Shown piece by piece: positions 26,409-34,668 of a stretch of 64,000 bases of DNA. The position numbers were made by a program, and so were the translations under genes. Origin of the DNA: Pseudomonas extremaustralis (lineage in GTDB: Bacteria > Pseudomonadota > Gammaproteobacteria > Pseudomonadales > Pseudomonadaceae). The DNA lies in assembly GCF_900102035.1 (NCBI RefSeq), contig NZ_LT629689.1, forward strand, positions 2,480,001-2,544,000, given 5' to 3'. Each line of letters starts with the position of its first letter. Within the stretch, counting starts at the first letter, position 1. Below the pieces are notes generated by a model that searched no databases, was not told the origin of the DNA, and worked only from the letters and a program-made list of their open reading frames with translations.

Positions 26409-27239
26409 TCAGCGTTTATACGCCTGCAGGCCAGGCTTGATGCTTTTGTCGTCGAGGAACTGCTTCATGCCCTGCTCGCGTCCGCCTTCGGTGTCGAGCA
26501 AGCGCGACTGATCGAGCTTGGCGTAGAGGTAATCCTCGTTCTGCTCCCAGGTCAGCTCGCGGCAACGCTTGAAGCCATGCTTGGCGGCCCGCAGCACCAC
26601 CGGGTTTTTCTCCAGCAGGTTGCGCGCCAGTTCGATGGTCACTTCGCGCAGTTGCGCCAGGGGCACGCTTTCGTTGACCAGGCCCATCTCGGCAGCTTTC
26701 TGCCCGCCAAAGGTCTTGCCGGTCATGATGTAGTAGAGCGACTGGCGATGGCCCACGGTGTCGGCCATGGCCTTGCTCACCAGGTTGCCCGGTGGGATGC
26801 CCCAGTTGATTTCCGACAGGCCGAAGGTGGCTTCATCGGCACAGATCGCCAGGTCGCACGCCACCAATGGGCTGAAGCCGCCGCCGAAGCACCAGCCATT
26901 AACCATGGCGATAGTGGGCTTGGCGTACATGCGCAGCAGTTTCCATTGCCATTGCGAGGCTTCGCGGCGGATTTTTTCCTGGAGGATTTCCGGGCCGGCG
27001 TCCACTTCGCGAAAGTATTCCTTGAGGTCCATGCCAGCGGTCCAGGCTTCGCCGGCACCGGTCAGCACCAGCACGCCGGCGGCGGGGTCCTGCTCCAGGG
27101 TTTCCAGGACGTCGATCATTTCCCGGTTCAGGGTCGGGCTCATGGCGTTGCGTTTTTCCGGGCGATTGAGAATGACCCAGGCAATGCCTTCCTCGATCTC
27201 TACCTTGACGGTGGTCCAACGGCCTTCGTAATTACTCAT
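26409..27239 (-). CDS. ech: Feruloyl-CoA hydratase/lyase (HCHL)
   Basis: From the ATG at 27239 the protein is 276 residues, the exact length of known Pseudomonas hydroxycinnamoyl-CoA hydratase-lyases. An in-frame start at 27290 only adds non-conserved sequence. S123, E143 (GLSEINWGIPPG) and Y239 (EDYLYA) match the positions of active-site residues described for the P. fluorescens enzyme. It hydrates feruloyl-CoA and cleaves it to vanillin and acetyl-CoA. It is the first gene of the leftward ferulate operon, with a palindrome upstream (27293-27313). Confidence 0.95.
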   Translation of the reverse strand: MSNYEGRWTTVKVEIEEGIAWVILNRPEKRNAMSPTLNREMIDVLETLEQDPAAGVLVLTGAGEAWTAGMDLKEYFREVDAGPEILQEKIRREASQWQWKLLRMYAKPTIAMVNGWCFGGGFSPLVACDLAICADEATFGLSEINWGIPPGNLVSKAMADTVGHRQSLYYIMTGKTFGGQKAAEMGLVNESVPLAQLREVTIELARNLLEKNPVVLRAAKHGFKRCRELTWEQNEDYLYAKLDQSRLLDTEGGREQGMKQFLDDKSIKPGLQAYKR

Positions 27240-27452
27240 GACGGTACGCTCTTGTTCTGGGTTGGAAGATGAGTCGAAATTAAACCGCAAATATAGTTAT
27301 GTCAATTAACTATTAATCTGCATAACCAATATTTTTCCCGTGTAAGCCCTAAGCTACCGGGGCGTTATGAAACGTCTGCATAGCCATGGCGCGCCAACCT
27401 CGGCAAACTAGATAGCTTTCTTAACCTCCACTTTCTGAGGATTGCACTGCTA
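27240..27452. promoter_or_regulatory. Divergent ech-ferR intergenic region
   Basis: The AT-rich ech side carries the palindrome at 27293-27313. Towards ferR I see only a TGAGG-like ribosome site near 27436 and no clear -35/-10 pair. Confidence 0.55.
27293..27313. promoter_or_regulatory. Inverted repeat, candidate operator for the MarR regulator
   Basis: ATAGTTA and TAACTAT are perfect 7-base arms around a TGTCAAT spacer, 54 bases upstream of the ech ATG. Size and symmetry suit a MarR-family dimer. The half-site ATAGTTAT recurs at 29495-29502, upstream of the MFS gene. Confidence 0.6.
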
Positions 27453-27941
27453 ATGGCCAAGCCTTCCACTATCGCCGACGCCAACCTGGCCCTGCCCGAC
27501 ACCCCCGAAGGGCCTGCACCGCTGGATTCGGCTCTGGATGACCTGATCGGTTATGCCATGCGTCGCGCCCAGCTCAAGCTGTTCCAGAACCTGATCGGCC
27601 GGCTTGCCGAACACGACCTGCGCCCTGCGCAGTTCTCGGCCCTGGCGATCATCGAACAGAACCCCGGGCTGATGCAGGCCGACCTGGCCCGCGCCCTGGC
27701 CATCGAACCGCCCCAGGTGGTGCCCCTGCTGAACAAACTGGAAAGCCGCGCACTCGCCGTGCGCGTGCGCTGCAAGCCGGACAAGCGCTCCTATGGGATC
27801 TTCCTCAGCAAGCCCGGCGAAACCCTGCTCAAGACGCTCAAAGACATCGCCGCCCAGAGTGACCTCGACGCCACCGCAGCCCTGGACGCTCAGGAGCGTG
27901 CAGAGCTGCTGCGCTTGCTGAAGAAGGTCTATCAGGACTGA
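27453..27941 (+). CDS. ferR: MarR-family regulator of ferulate catabolism (FerR-like)
   Basis: The 162-residue regulator has the MarR winged helix: LRPAQFSALAIIEQNPGLMQADLARALAIEPPQVVPLLNKLESRALAVRVRCKPDKRSYGIFLSKPG (about residues 53-118). It is divergent from ech, the position of FerR in other pseudomonads and FerC in sphingomonads. Those proteins repress the ferulate operon and release DNA on binding hydroxycinnamoyl-CoA. It is convergent with the porin gene (5-base gap). Confidence 0.85.
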   Translation: MAKPSTIADANLALPDTPEGPAPLDSALDDLIGYAMRRAQLKLFQNLIGRLAEHDLRPAQFSALAIIEQNPGLMQADLARALAIEPPQVVPLLNKLESRALAVRVRCKPDKRSYGIFLSKPGETLLKTLKDIAAQSDLDATAALDAQERAELLRLLKKVYQD

Positions 27942-27946
27942 CGGGG

Positions 27947-29263
27947 TTACCAGAGCGCCACGGTGTAGAGCACCAGGAAACGGGTCTGGTTTTCATCGCG
28001 AAACGCCGCGCCGGCCGGGAAGTCATTGCGGTAGATCGATTTACGCGCCATCAGCCCGACGTTCTTCAGCGGGCCGCTCTGGATCACGTAGCCCAGCTCC
28101 ATCTGGAACTCGCGCTCCTTGCGATCCTCGGCGTTGAATGCCGCCAGCTCGATGTTGTCGCCCCGCACATAACGCAGCCGGCCCTTCAGGCCCGGCACGC
28201 CCGAGGCGGCGAAGTCGTAGTCGTAGATCGCCTGCCAGGTACGCTCCTTGGCGTTGAGAAAGTCCGAACTCATGGTCAGCTCGCTCATGCCCATCAGCTC
28301 CGTGCCGGAGATATAGGGCGTGGCCGTGTCCCCGCTGGAATGCATGTAGCCCAGGCTGAATTTGTGACCGCCCAGGCGGTAGCCGAACAACGCCGAGAGG
28401 TTGCGGTTATCCACCTTGCCGGCCTTGGCGCTGCCGTCCTCGCGACTGAAGAAACTGCGCAGGTCACTGGTGAGCACGCCATCGCCCACGGGCAGGTTGT
28501 GCAGCAACGCCAGGGTGTCCTGTTGGTAGAGGTCGGCTATCTGCGAGTGATAGGCGCGCAGGCTGAGGTCTTTGTTGACCTGGTAATCGCCACCCACGTA
28601 GGCCAGATGCGAGGTGGTGGCGGTGGCGTTGAAACGCCGGTTGGGCGAGGCAACGGTCATGGCCTGATAGTCGGTGGAATCGCGCTTGTTGATGCGATCG
28701 ATATAGCCGGTGTTGAGCGTCAGGCCGTCGATGTCCTTGGAACTCAAGGTGGTGCCGCGAAAGGTCTGCGGCAACAGGCGCGACGGACTGGCAAAGGCGA
28801 ACGGCAGGAAGATCGACACGTCACCGGTTTTCACCGTGGTTTGGGCAAATCGCAGCTTGGCGGTGGGGGCCAGCCGTGAGTATTCATCGGCGGCACGCTT
28901 GTCGCTGGCCGACACTGGCAACAACTCGGTGCCGCTGCGGTCCGGCGACGAGTCGAGCTTGACCCCCATCAGCCCGCGCACATCCAGGCCAAAACCCACC
29001 GGGCCTGGGGTGTATCCCGATTCCAGGTTGAGGATGAAGCCCTGGGCCCATTCCCGCGCGGCGGTTTTCGCTCCGTCGTCCTTGTAGTCCCGGTCCAGGT
29101 AGTAATTGCGCAAGGTCAAGGTGCCGTGGCTGTCGTCGATAAAGCCGGCCGCCCACAGTGGGGTAGGCAGCACACTCAACATCAGCAGCGCACCGATCAG
29201 ACGTGGCGTGCTGTTCGACGCACAGCAGGTCGCCGCGACGGCGCCCGTGGGAAGTTTTTGCAT
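27947..29263 (-). CDS. OprD-family porin of the ferulate/vanillate region
   Basis: The ATG at 29263 gives 438 residues. The longer frame to 29356 adds sequence of no known type. An unusually long N-terminal signal region ends near LPTPLWA. The mature start GFIDDSHGTLTLRNYYLDRDYKDDGAKTAAREWAQGF and the terminal VALW mark the OprD family. It is a paralogue of the porin at 15890-17170. Its neighbours (ferR, MFS) suggest uptake of ferulate, vanillate or a similar acid. Confidence 0.92.
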   Translation of the reverse strand: MQKLPTGAVAATCCASNSTPRLIGALLMLSVLPTPLWAAGFIDDSHGTLTLRNYYLDRDYKDDGAKTAAREWAQGFILNLESGYTPGPVGFGLDVRGLMGVKLDSSPDRSGTELLPVSASDKRAADEYSRLAPTAKLRFAQTTVKTGDVSIFLPFAFASPSRLLPQTFRGTTLSSKDIDGLTLNTGYIDRINKRDSTDYQAMTVASPNRRFNATATTSHLAYVGGDYQVNKDLSLRAYHSQIADLYQQDTLALLHNLPVGDGVLTSDLRSFFSREDGSAKAGKVDNRNLSALFGYRLGGHKFSLGYMHSSGDTATPYISGTELMGMSELTMSSDFLNAKERTWQAIYDYDFAASGVPGLKGRLRYVRGDNIELAAFNAEDRKEREFQMELGYVIQSGPLKNVGLMARKSIYRNDFPAGAAFRDENQTRFLVLYTVALW

Positions 29264-29572
29264 GTTCGATGTCCATTTTTTGTTGTTGTTTTTGGGGGTG
29301 ACACGCGCTTGGCCCTCTGGGCTTCGCGAACAGAGAATGGAAACAGCTGACGGCACTCGTCAACAGCAAATGACCGATAATCGAACATTAATAAACATAT
29401 CTATTTTATGCTTTCCCACTACCGCGAATCTGGAACCGCTGATTTAGAGGGCTCTCATCGCACTTTTTAGCGCAAATCCTGCACCCTTCTTTTTATAGTT
29501 ATATTTGTTATCTTAATTGCCAGCGACCGATCAGGCTCGCCACCACAACAAAAACAACAATGAGGTTTGCCC
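29264..29572. promoter_or_regulatory. Divergent porin-MFS intergenic region
   Basis: This 309-base AT-rich stretch has no gene I can support. It contains ATAGTTAT at 29495-29502, identical to half of the candidate FerR operator before ech, followed after 7 bases by an imperfect second arm. TGAGG at 29561-29565 is the ribosome site that sets the MFS start at 29573. Confidence 0.5.
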
Positions 29573-30802
29573 ATGGACAGTCCATCGCGTCGTTCGACGC
29601 TGACTATTGCGTTGTGTTTTATCGTTGCGCTGATCGAGGGGTTCGATCTGCAGGCCGCCGGCACCGCCGCCGCTGGGTTACGCCAGAGTTTTGCCCTGGA
29701 CCCGAAGATGCTCGGCTGGGTCTTCAGCGTCGGGATCATCGGCCTGCTGCCGGGGGCATTCTTTGGCGGCTGGGTCGCTGACCGCATCGGGCGCAAGAAA
29801 ATCCTGGTGATCGCCGTGCTGCTGTTCGGGCTGTTCTCCCTTTGCACCGCGTTTGTCGAAAGCTACTCGAGCCTGCTGCTGGTGCGCTTTCTGACCGGCC
29901 TCGGACTGGGCGCCGCGCTGCCCAACCTGATCGCCCTGTGCGCCGAAGCGGTGAGCGAACGCAGCCGTGGCACCGCCATCAGCGTGATGTATTGCGGTGT
30001 GCCGCTGGGTGGCGCGTTGGCCGCGGTGGTGGCGATGTTTTCCAGTGAGCACTGGCAGACCACCTTTATCGTCGGCGGCCTGGCGCCCTTGCTGGCCGTG
30101 CCGCTGATGATCCTGCTGCTGCCTGAATCCAACGCCTTTCGCCAACAACTCGAACGCACGCCCGGCGCCCGCCCCTCCACACGCCAGGCGCTGTTCGGCG
30201 AAGGTCGCGCACGCACCACACTGGCCTTGTGGCTGAGCTACTTCTTTACCCTGACCGTCATGTACATGCTGCTCAACTGGCTGCCTTCGCTGTTGCTGGA
30301 ACAAGGTTTCAGCAAGCCCCAGGCGGGCATGGTGCAGATGCTGTTCAACATTGGCGGCGCCCTGGGCTCGCTGCTCGGAGGTGTACTGCTGGACCGTTGC
30401 AACGCCCTCAAAGTGGTGCTGTTCGTGTACGCCGGCTTGCTGTCGGCGCTGGCCGGTGTCGGGCTGTCGGCGGGCATCGTGCCCATGGCCATCGCCGGCT
30501 TCGCCGCCGGCTTGTTCGTCATGGCCGCGCAGTTGGTGCTCTATGCGTCGGCACCGCCTTCCTATCCAACGACGGTGCGCGCCACCGGCGTCGGTGCCGC
30601 CGTGGCCATCGGCCGACTCGGCTCGGTGGCCGGGCCGCTGGCGGCCGGGCAGTTGCTCGCCGCAGGCGCTGGGACTGCGGGGGTCCTGCTGGCGACGTCC
30701 CCAGGGGTGGTGATCGCCGCACTGACCATCATCAGTGTGCTGGTGCGCACGACGCCACTGAACCGGCCCGAGCCAGGGACGGCCAGCCGCACCAGCGCCT
30801 AA
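29573..30802 (+). CDS. MFS aromatic-acid transporter (AAHS family, VanK/PcaK-like)
   Basis: From the ATG at 29573 (TGAGG 7 bases upstream; a TTG at 29567 is less likely) the protein is 409 residues with 12 predicted membrane helices. Family signatures include LIEGFDLQAAG in helix 1, characteristic of aromatic acid:H+ symporters (the DG/FD motif), and GGWVADRIGRKK in the loop between helices 2 and 3. It likely imports vanillate, ferulate or 4-hydroxybenzoate in concert with the divergent porin. Confidence 0.88.
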   Translation: MDSPSRRSTLTIALCFIVALIEGFDLQAAGTAAAGLRQSFALDPKMLGWVFSVGIIGLLPGAFFGGWVADRIGRKKILVIAVLLFGLFSLCTAFVESYSSLLLVRFLTGLGLGAALPNLIALCAEAVSERSRGTAISVMYCGVPLGGALAAVVAMFSSEHWQTTFIVGGLAPLLAVPLMILLLPESNAFRQQLERTPGARPSTRQALFGEGRARTTLALWLSYFFTLTVMYMLLNWLPSLLLEQGFSKPQAGMVQMLFNIGGALGSLLGGVLLDRCNALKVVLFVYAGLLSALAGVGLSAGIVPMAIAGFAAGLFVMAAQLVLYASAPPSYPTTVRATGVGAAVAIGRLGSVAGPLAAGQLLAAGAGTAGVLLATSPGVVIAALTIISVLVRTTPLNRPEPGTASRTSA

Positions 30803-30978
30803 ACCGTGTGCAGCCCGCTGATCGGCAGCGGGTTGCCTTTGGCTCGGAATACGCGTTCACCGACAGCCCGTATTTCTTGTTGAACTCGTCGACCAGGCCT
30901 GGGCAACGCCGATTTACCTATTGTTGAAGAAGCACGCCCGGCAACGATCTGGAATCTGACAGCCCCCAGCGTTCACAT
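30803..30978. other. Gap after the MFS gene with a weak hairpin
   Basis: CCCGCTG-atcgg-CAGCGGG (30814-30832) can form a 7-bp stem 11 bases past the MFS stop, a weak terminator candidate without a T run. On the minus strand about 30 codons read LVDEFNKKYGLSVN..., which may be a gene remnant. I recognise nothing else. Confidence 0.35.
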
Positions 30979-31596
30979 TCAGCGCATGGCCGCCAGCTTG
31001 ATGCCGAACCCCACCAGGCAAACGCCGGCCAGGCGCTCGAGCACATTGGCAATGCGCGGATTGGCGCGCATGCGCTGGGCCAGCTTGTGGGTCAATAGAA
31101 CGGCGATCAAACCATAGAGAAAAGTCACCACCGCCACGGTCGCGGCCATGAACGCGAATGTCACGATGCCCTGATGCTTCACCGGATCGACGAACAAGGG
31201 AAAAAAGGCCATGTAGAACACGATCGCCTTGGGGTTGAGCAAGGTGATCATCATGGTCTGGCGCAGGTAATGGCCGTTATCCATCCGGCTCTTGCGCGCA
31301 GCGTTGCCCGCCTTACTGAACAGCATCCGCAGACCCAGCCACGCCAGGTACGACGCGCCCAGCCATTGAATGGCATGGAACGCCGCCGGGTACGCAGCCA
31401 GCAGCGTGGCAACGCCTGCCACCGCCAACCACAAGAGCACCTGATCCCCCAGGATCACTCCGCACGTCGCCGCCAAACCCGCTTTTATGCCGCCTTTGCC
31501 GGTGGCCGTGATCAGGGCAAAGTTGCCGGGGCCGGGAATGGCCAGGACGATGATGAATGCGATGATGAAAGCGCCATAGTCGGTTACGCCAAACAT
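30979..31596 (-). CDS. LysE/RhtB-family amino-acid exporter
   Basis: This 205-residue inner-membrane protein has about six hydrophobic segments. The N-terminal FIIVLAIPGPGNFALITATGKGGIKAGLAATCGVILGD is the defining LysE/RhtB motif (PGPG). NPKAIVFYMAFFPLFVDP is the second conserved block. Such proteins export homoserine, threonine, lysine or related metabolites; the substrate cannot be told. It lies 175 bases downstream of the metal ATPase on the same strand. Confidence 0.9.
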   Translation of the reverse strand: MFGVTDYGAFIIAFIIVLAIPGPGNFALITATGKGGIKAGLAATCGVILGDQVLLWLAVAGVATLLAAYPAAFHAIQWLGASYLAWLGLRMLFSKAGNAARKSRMDNGHYLRQTMMITLLNPKAIVFYMAFFPLFVDPVKHQGIVTFAFMAATVAVVTFLYGLIAVLLTHKLAQRMRANPRIANVLERLAGVCLVGFGIKLAAMR

Positions 31597-31771
31597 CGGT
31601 TATCTCCCCCACAGGATGGTTTTGGAGGCGAAACCTATCATCAACCTCGACCCGATACCTAGCGGCACGCTTGAGAAACCCGTCAAGCACTGGGCTTGCC
31701 GATGTCGTATTCACTGCGAGCCGCTAGCGATAGAGATGACGCATCAAGTCCCTTTCGCGGGGTTCTCACCG

Positions 31772-34069
31772 CTAGCGCCAATCCAAATAGTGAAAGAGTT
31801 CCTCCTCCTGATCGAAGTGCAGTCGCACGAGGGTGTCCAGACGAATCAGTTGATGCTGAATCTCGTCAGCAGGTGCGGTCGCTGGGGCGGCACTGAAGTC
31901 GCTACTCATACGCGCCAGCAAATGGATAAGACCAAAAATCTCCCGGTGAGCATGGCTCATCGTCGACATCGGATCCTCGCCCGGCATGCTCCGGGTCAAC
32001 ACCGGGTACAGGGTGTTTTCATCTTCGTGTTCATGCTGCGCCAGTGACGTTTGCAGTTTGTCGACCAGTGCCACCAAGTCGGTCTGTGCTTGCGCAAGGG
32101 GGCGCTGGGCAAAATCATTGGCCATTTGGTGCAGGTCATTCAGTACGGCGGCGAGTTGCTCGTGCTCATGCTGCAGGCGATCGATGTACTCTGCCGTCAG
32201 CTGTTGTTTCCTCTGCTTCCACAGCGGCCCCTGTGCCCGCAGGGCACTGAGTATGATCACCACGTCGATGCCCTCCTGCACCATGGCGCCAATCAGCGGC
32301 GGCAAGTAACCAAGGGCCGCCACCCCCATGGCCAGCAACGACATCCCCATGCCGGCCAATACCCCCTGGCGCGCGATGCTACGGGTGCGTCGGGCAATGT
32401 CCAAGGCCTCGACCAGACGATCCAGACGATCCACCAGCAACACAACCCCCGCCGCTTGTGCCGAAGCCGTGGCACCACTGGCGCCCATGGCCACGCCGAC
32501 ATTGGCCGCCGCCAGCGCCGGGGCGTCGTTGATGCCATCGCCGACCATCAGTGTGCTGGCGTGCAGGCCTGCCTGCTGTACCGCACGCACTTTATCCTCA
32601 GGCGTCAACCCGGCACGCAACTCGTCAATCCCGGCAGACAGCGCAATCATCTCGGCCGTTTCCAGGCGATCCCCGGTGAGCATGACGATTTTTTCGATGC
32701 CTCTATTGCGCAGTCGACGCAGCGTCTGAGGCGTCTCGCGCCGAACGTTGTCCGAGAACACCAACAGACCGACGAGTTTCCCATCCACGTCGATGAAGCT
32801 GCCACTGCACGCCAGGTAATCCATGTGGCGCAGCATGGCTGCGACCCAGTCGGTTGCCGCGGCGCCTTCGTGAGCAAACGACAACGTGCCGAAACGCACT
32901 TGCTGGCCATCGACGCGCCCACACAGTCCAGAGCCCGGACTTTCTTCGACGACCTGCGGGACGCTGAGCGGCAACCGACGCTGATGCGCCGCTTCGACAA
33001 TGGCCTGGCAGATAGGATGCGTCGAGGCCTGCGCCAGAGAAGCGGCCAGGCCAAGCAAGCGTTGCGGATCGCTCAGCCCGTTGACCTCTATCGACTGCAA
33101 ACGGGCATGGCCGCTGGTCAGCGTACCGGTCTTGTCCAGAAACACCTGCTTGACCCCGGCGAGTGCTTCCAGGGTTGTGCCATCTTTGATCAGGATCCCT
33201 CGGCGCGCGGCCCTCGAAATACCCGACATAAAGGCAATCGGTACCGCCAGAATCAACGGACAAGGTGTGGCCACCACCAGCACCGCCAGCGCTCGCAGAG
33301 GATCCCCACTCAAGTGCCAGGCCAACCCGGCAATCAGCAATGTCAGCGGGATAAAGAACACGGCATAGCGATCGGCCAGACGCACGAAAGGCGCGCGTGA
33401 ACGGCGTGCCGCCTCGGCCATCTGCACGATGCCAGCATAGGTACTCTGCGCGGCTGTTCGCGTAGCGATCAGCAGGATGGGCGCACCGACATTGGAAACG
33501 CCGCTGTGCAGTTGTTCACCCTCTCGACGGGTGACGGGCAACGACTCGCCGCTGAGCGCCGATTCGTCCAGAGTGGCCGCCGGGCTCAACAGGCGGCCAT
33601 CGACCGGTATCACCTCGCCCAGCCGCACCAGCACAGTCTGATTCAGTTCGACCTGCTCAACAGGGACCTTGCGCAGGCCGTCTGCCTCTTGTAACCAGGC
33701 AAACCGTGGCGCACGGTCGATGAGCGCACGTAGTTCACGGTCAGCGCGTTGCTTGGTGAAAAACTCCAGGGTCCGTCCCGTCGCCAGCATCAAGGCAATC
33801 ACCGCTGACACCAACGCCTGCCCAAACAGCAGAGCGGCGGTGATCGACAGCAGCGCGATCAAGTCCACGCCGGCCTCGCGCCGGGCCAGGCGCCTGACGA
33901 TCTCGATGAGCAGCACCGCACACATCACCAGACTGCCGGCCGCCCAGCACACAGAAGCCCACTCGGGTTTCTGCCCCACCAGTGCAATACCACCCGCCAG
34001 CAGCGTCAGTGCAGTGAGCAACAACAGTAGGGGATCCAGCCACTTAGCGAGCATCGAAGTCCTGCCCAT
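31772..34069 (-). CDS. P1B-type metal-transporting ATPase with C-terminal hemerythrin domain
   Basis: The 765-residue pump has the actuator motif LSGESLPVTR, TM4 metal motif TPCPL (268-272), phosphorylation site D312 in DKTGTLT, HP motif (351-352) and GDGINDAPAL (510-519). There is no N-terminal metal-binding domain. After the last membrane helix, residues about 627-765 form a hemerythrin-like four-helix domain with candidate ligands H634/H636, H679/H681, H706/H708, H751 and H760. TPCPL plus a C-terminal hemerythrin domain marks the P1B-5 group, linked in Sinorhizobium Nia to Ni/Fe export. A start at 34054 (MLAKW) is also possible. An imperfect ANR half-palindrome lies upstream (34216-34229). 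Confidence 0.9.
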   Translation of the reverse strand: MGRTSMLAKWLDPLLLLLTALTLLAGGIALVGQKPEWASVCWAAGSLVMCAVLLIEIVRRLARREAGVDLIALLSITAALLFGQALVSAVIALMLATGRTLEFFTKQRADRELRALIDRAPRFAWLQEADGLRKVPVEQVELNQTVLVRLGEVIPVDGRLLSPAATLDESALSGESLPVTRREGEQLHSGVSNVGAPILLIATRTAAQSTYAGIVQMAEAARRSRAPFVRLADRYAVFFIPLTLLIAGLAWHLSGDPLRALAVLVVATPCPLILAVPIAFMSGISRAARRGILIKDGTTLEALAGVKQVFLDKTGTLTSGHARLQSIEVNGLSDPQRLLGLAASLAQASTHPICQAIVEAAHQRRLPLSVPQVVEESPGSGLCGRVDGQQVRFGTLSFAHEGAAATDWVAAMLRHMDYLACSGSFIDVDGKLVGLLVFSDNVRRETPQTLRRLRNRGIEKIVMLTGDRLETAEMIALSAGIDELRAGLTPEDKVRAVQQAGLHASTLMVGDGINDAPALAAANVGVAMGASGATASAQAAGVVLLVDRLDRLVEALDIARRTRSIARQGVLAGMGMSLLAMGVAALGYLPPLIGAMVQEGIDVVIILSALRAQGPLWKQRKQQLTAEYIDRLQHEHEQLAAVLNDLHQMANDFAQRPLAQAQTDLVALVDKLQTSLAQHEHEDENTLYPVLTRSMPGEDPMSTMSHAHREIFGLIHLLARMSSDFSAAPATAPADEIQHQLIRLDTLVRLHFDQEEELFHYLDWR

Positions 34070-34139
34070 CCTTATGGCCGCAACCGGCAGTCGAGGGCAG
34101 AAGAATGCCGAGCCAAGCAGCGAGCAAACACGTGTTCAT
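34044..34139 (-). CDS. Small membrane/lipoprotein-like ORF preceding the metal ATPase
   Basis: A 31-codon frame (MNTCLLAAWLGILLPSTAGC followed by HKDGQDFDAR) starts 8 bases after a good GGGAGA ribosome site and ends inside the ATPase start region, overlapping both candidate ATPase starts. The hydrophobic stretch with PSTAGC resembles a short lipoprotein signal. Translation could couple to the ATPase, which lacks a strong ribosome site of its own. It may be a leader peptide; no homologue is known to me. Confidence 0.4.
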   Translation of the reverse strand: MNTCLLAAWLGILLPSTAGCGHKDGQDFDAR

Positions 34140-34215
34140 GACGTTCTCCCTGTTGGCTGTCCGCTGGCAACCGCTGTCAGTTGAATAAAATAGCTGACGT
34201 CCTCCACCGTCCGTA

Positions 34216-34229
34216 CTGACATTTATCAA
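34216..34229 (-). promoter_or_regulatory. Imperfect ANR/FNR-like site before the metal ATPase
   Basis: On the minus strand TTGAT-AAAT-GTCAG has one perfect half of the TTGAT-N4-ATCAA consensus and one half with two changes. It lies 77 bases upstream of the small ORF. Confidence 0.35.
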
Positions 34230-34336
34230 GAGAATTCAGTGTTGACCGTGCGATACCGGCCCCGCGAGGTCGGTTCGCCCTCCCCGGCCGACCACATCCG
34301 CGCGTTCGGCTGCCGCCACCAGCGCTGCGGCATTGA

Positions 34337-34447
34337 GGTTCAAACATCGAGATTCTCCTGGGTGAAGCCAGCCATGGATTCCCGCTGTATGAGACCGCCT
34401 CGTCCGTGGTCAGAGAAATCCTGGCATTCACGTCCGTTCGTGCATGA
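34337..34447 (+). pseudogene. Possible remnant of an erythromycin-esterase-like gene
   Basis: Between two stops the frame reads GSNIEILLGEASHGFPLYET and continues ASSVVREILAFTSVRA. The LLGEASHG block is typical of erythromycin-esterase/succinoglycan-type hydrolases, which are much longer. No start or other part is found, so if the match is real this is a relic. Confidence 0.25.
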
Positions 34448-34541
34448 GCGGTCATATCACCTCATCCACTTCACGATGCACAGCCGCGATCAGTTGCGGG
34501 GCGCCGTGGATTCAGAATCCTTTGCCGAGCAGGCCTCGGCG

Positions 34542-34555
34542 TTGATTTATATCAA
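34542..34555. promoter_or_regulatory. Perfect ANR/FNR box 1
   Basis: TTGAT-TTAT-ATCAA matches the FNR/ANR consensus in all ten conserved positions, 114 bases upstream of the phosphoribosyltransferase ATG. Confidence 0.8.
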
Positions 34556-34586
34556 GTGCGCGGGCAAGCAAGGGATTCGATTGCGA

Positions 34587-34600
34587 TTGATCAATATCAA
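34587..34600. promoter_or_regulatory. Perfect ANR/FNR box 2
   Basis: TTGAT-CAAT-ATCAA is a second full match, centred 45 bases downstream of box 1 and about 75 bases from the gene start. The spacing suits one upstream activator site plus one close to the promoter. Confidence 0.8.
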
Positions 34601-34668
34601 TCGCGCCGGAGCCGACCTGTCTAGATTGAGAAAAACGCACTCACAAGGGTTACGAACAGGAGAAGGCA

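Larger units (their letters stand above)
34140..34668. promoter_or_regulatory. Divergent region between metal ATPase and phosphoribosyltransferase
   Basis: This 529-base stretch has no intact gene. It includes an ANR-like half-palindrome (34216-34229), an open fragment resembling an erythromycin-esterase motif (34337-34447) and two perfect ANR boxes (34542-34555 and 34587-34600). A GGAGAAGGC ribosome site precedes the phosphoribosyltransferase. Confidence 0.55.
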
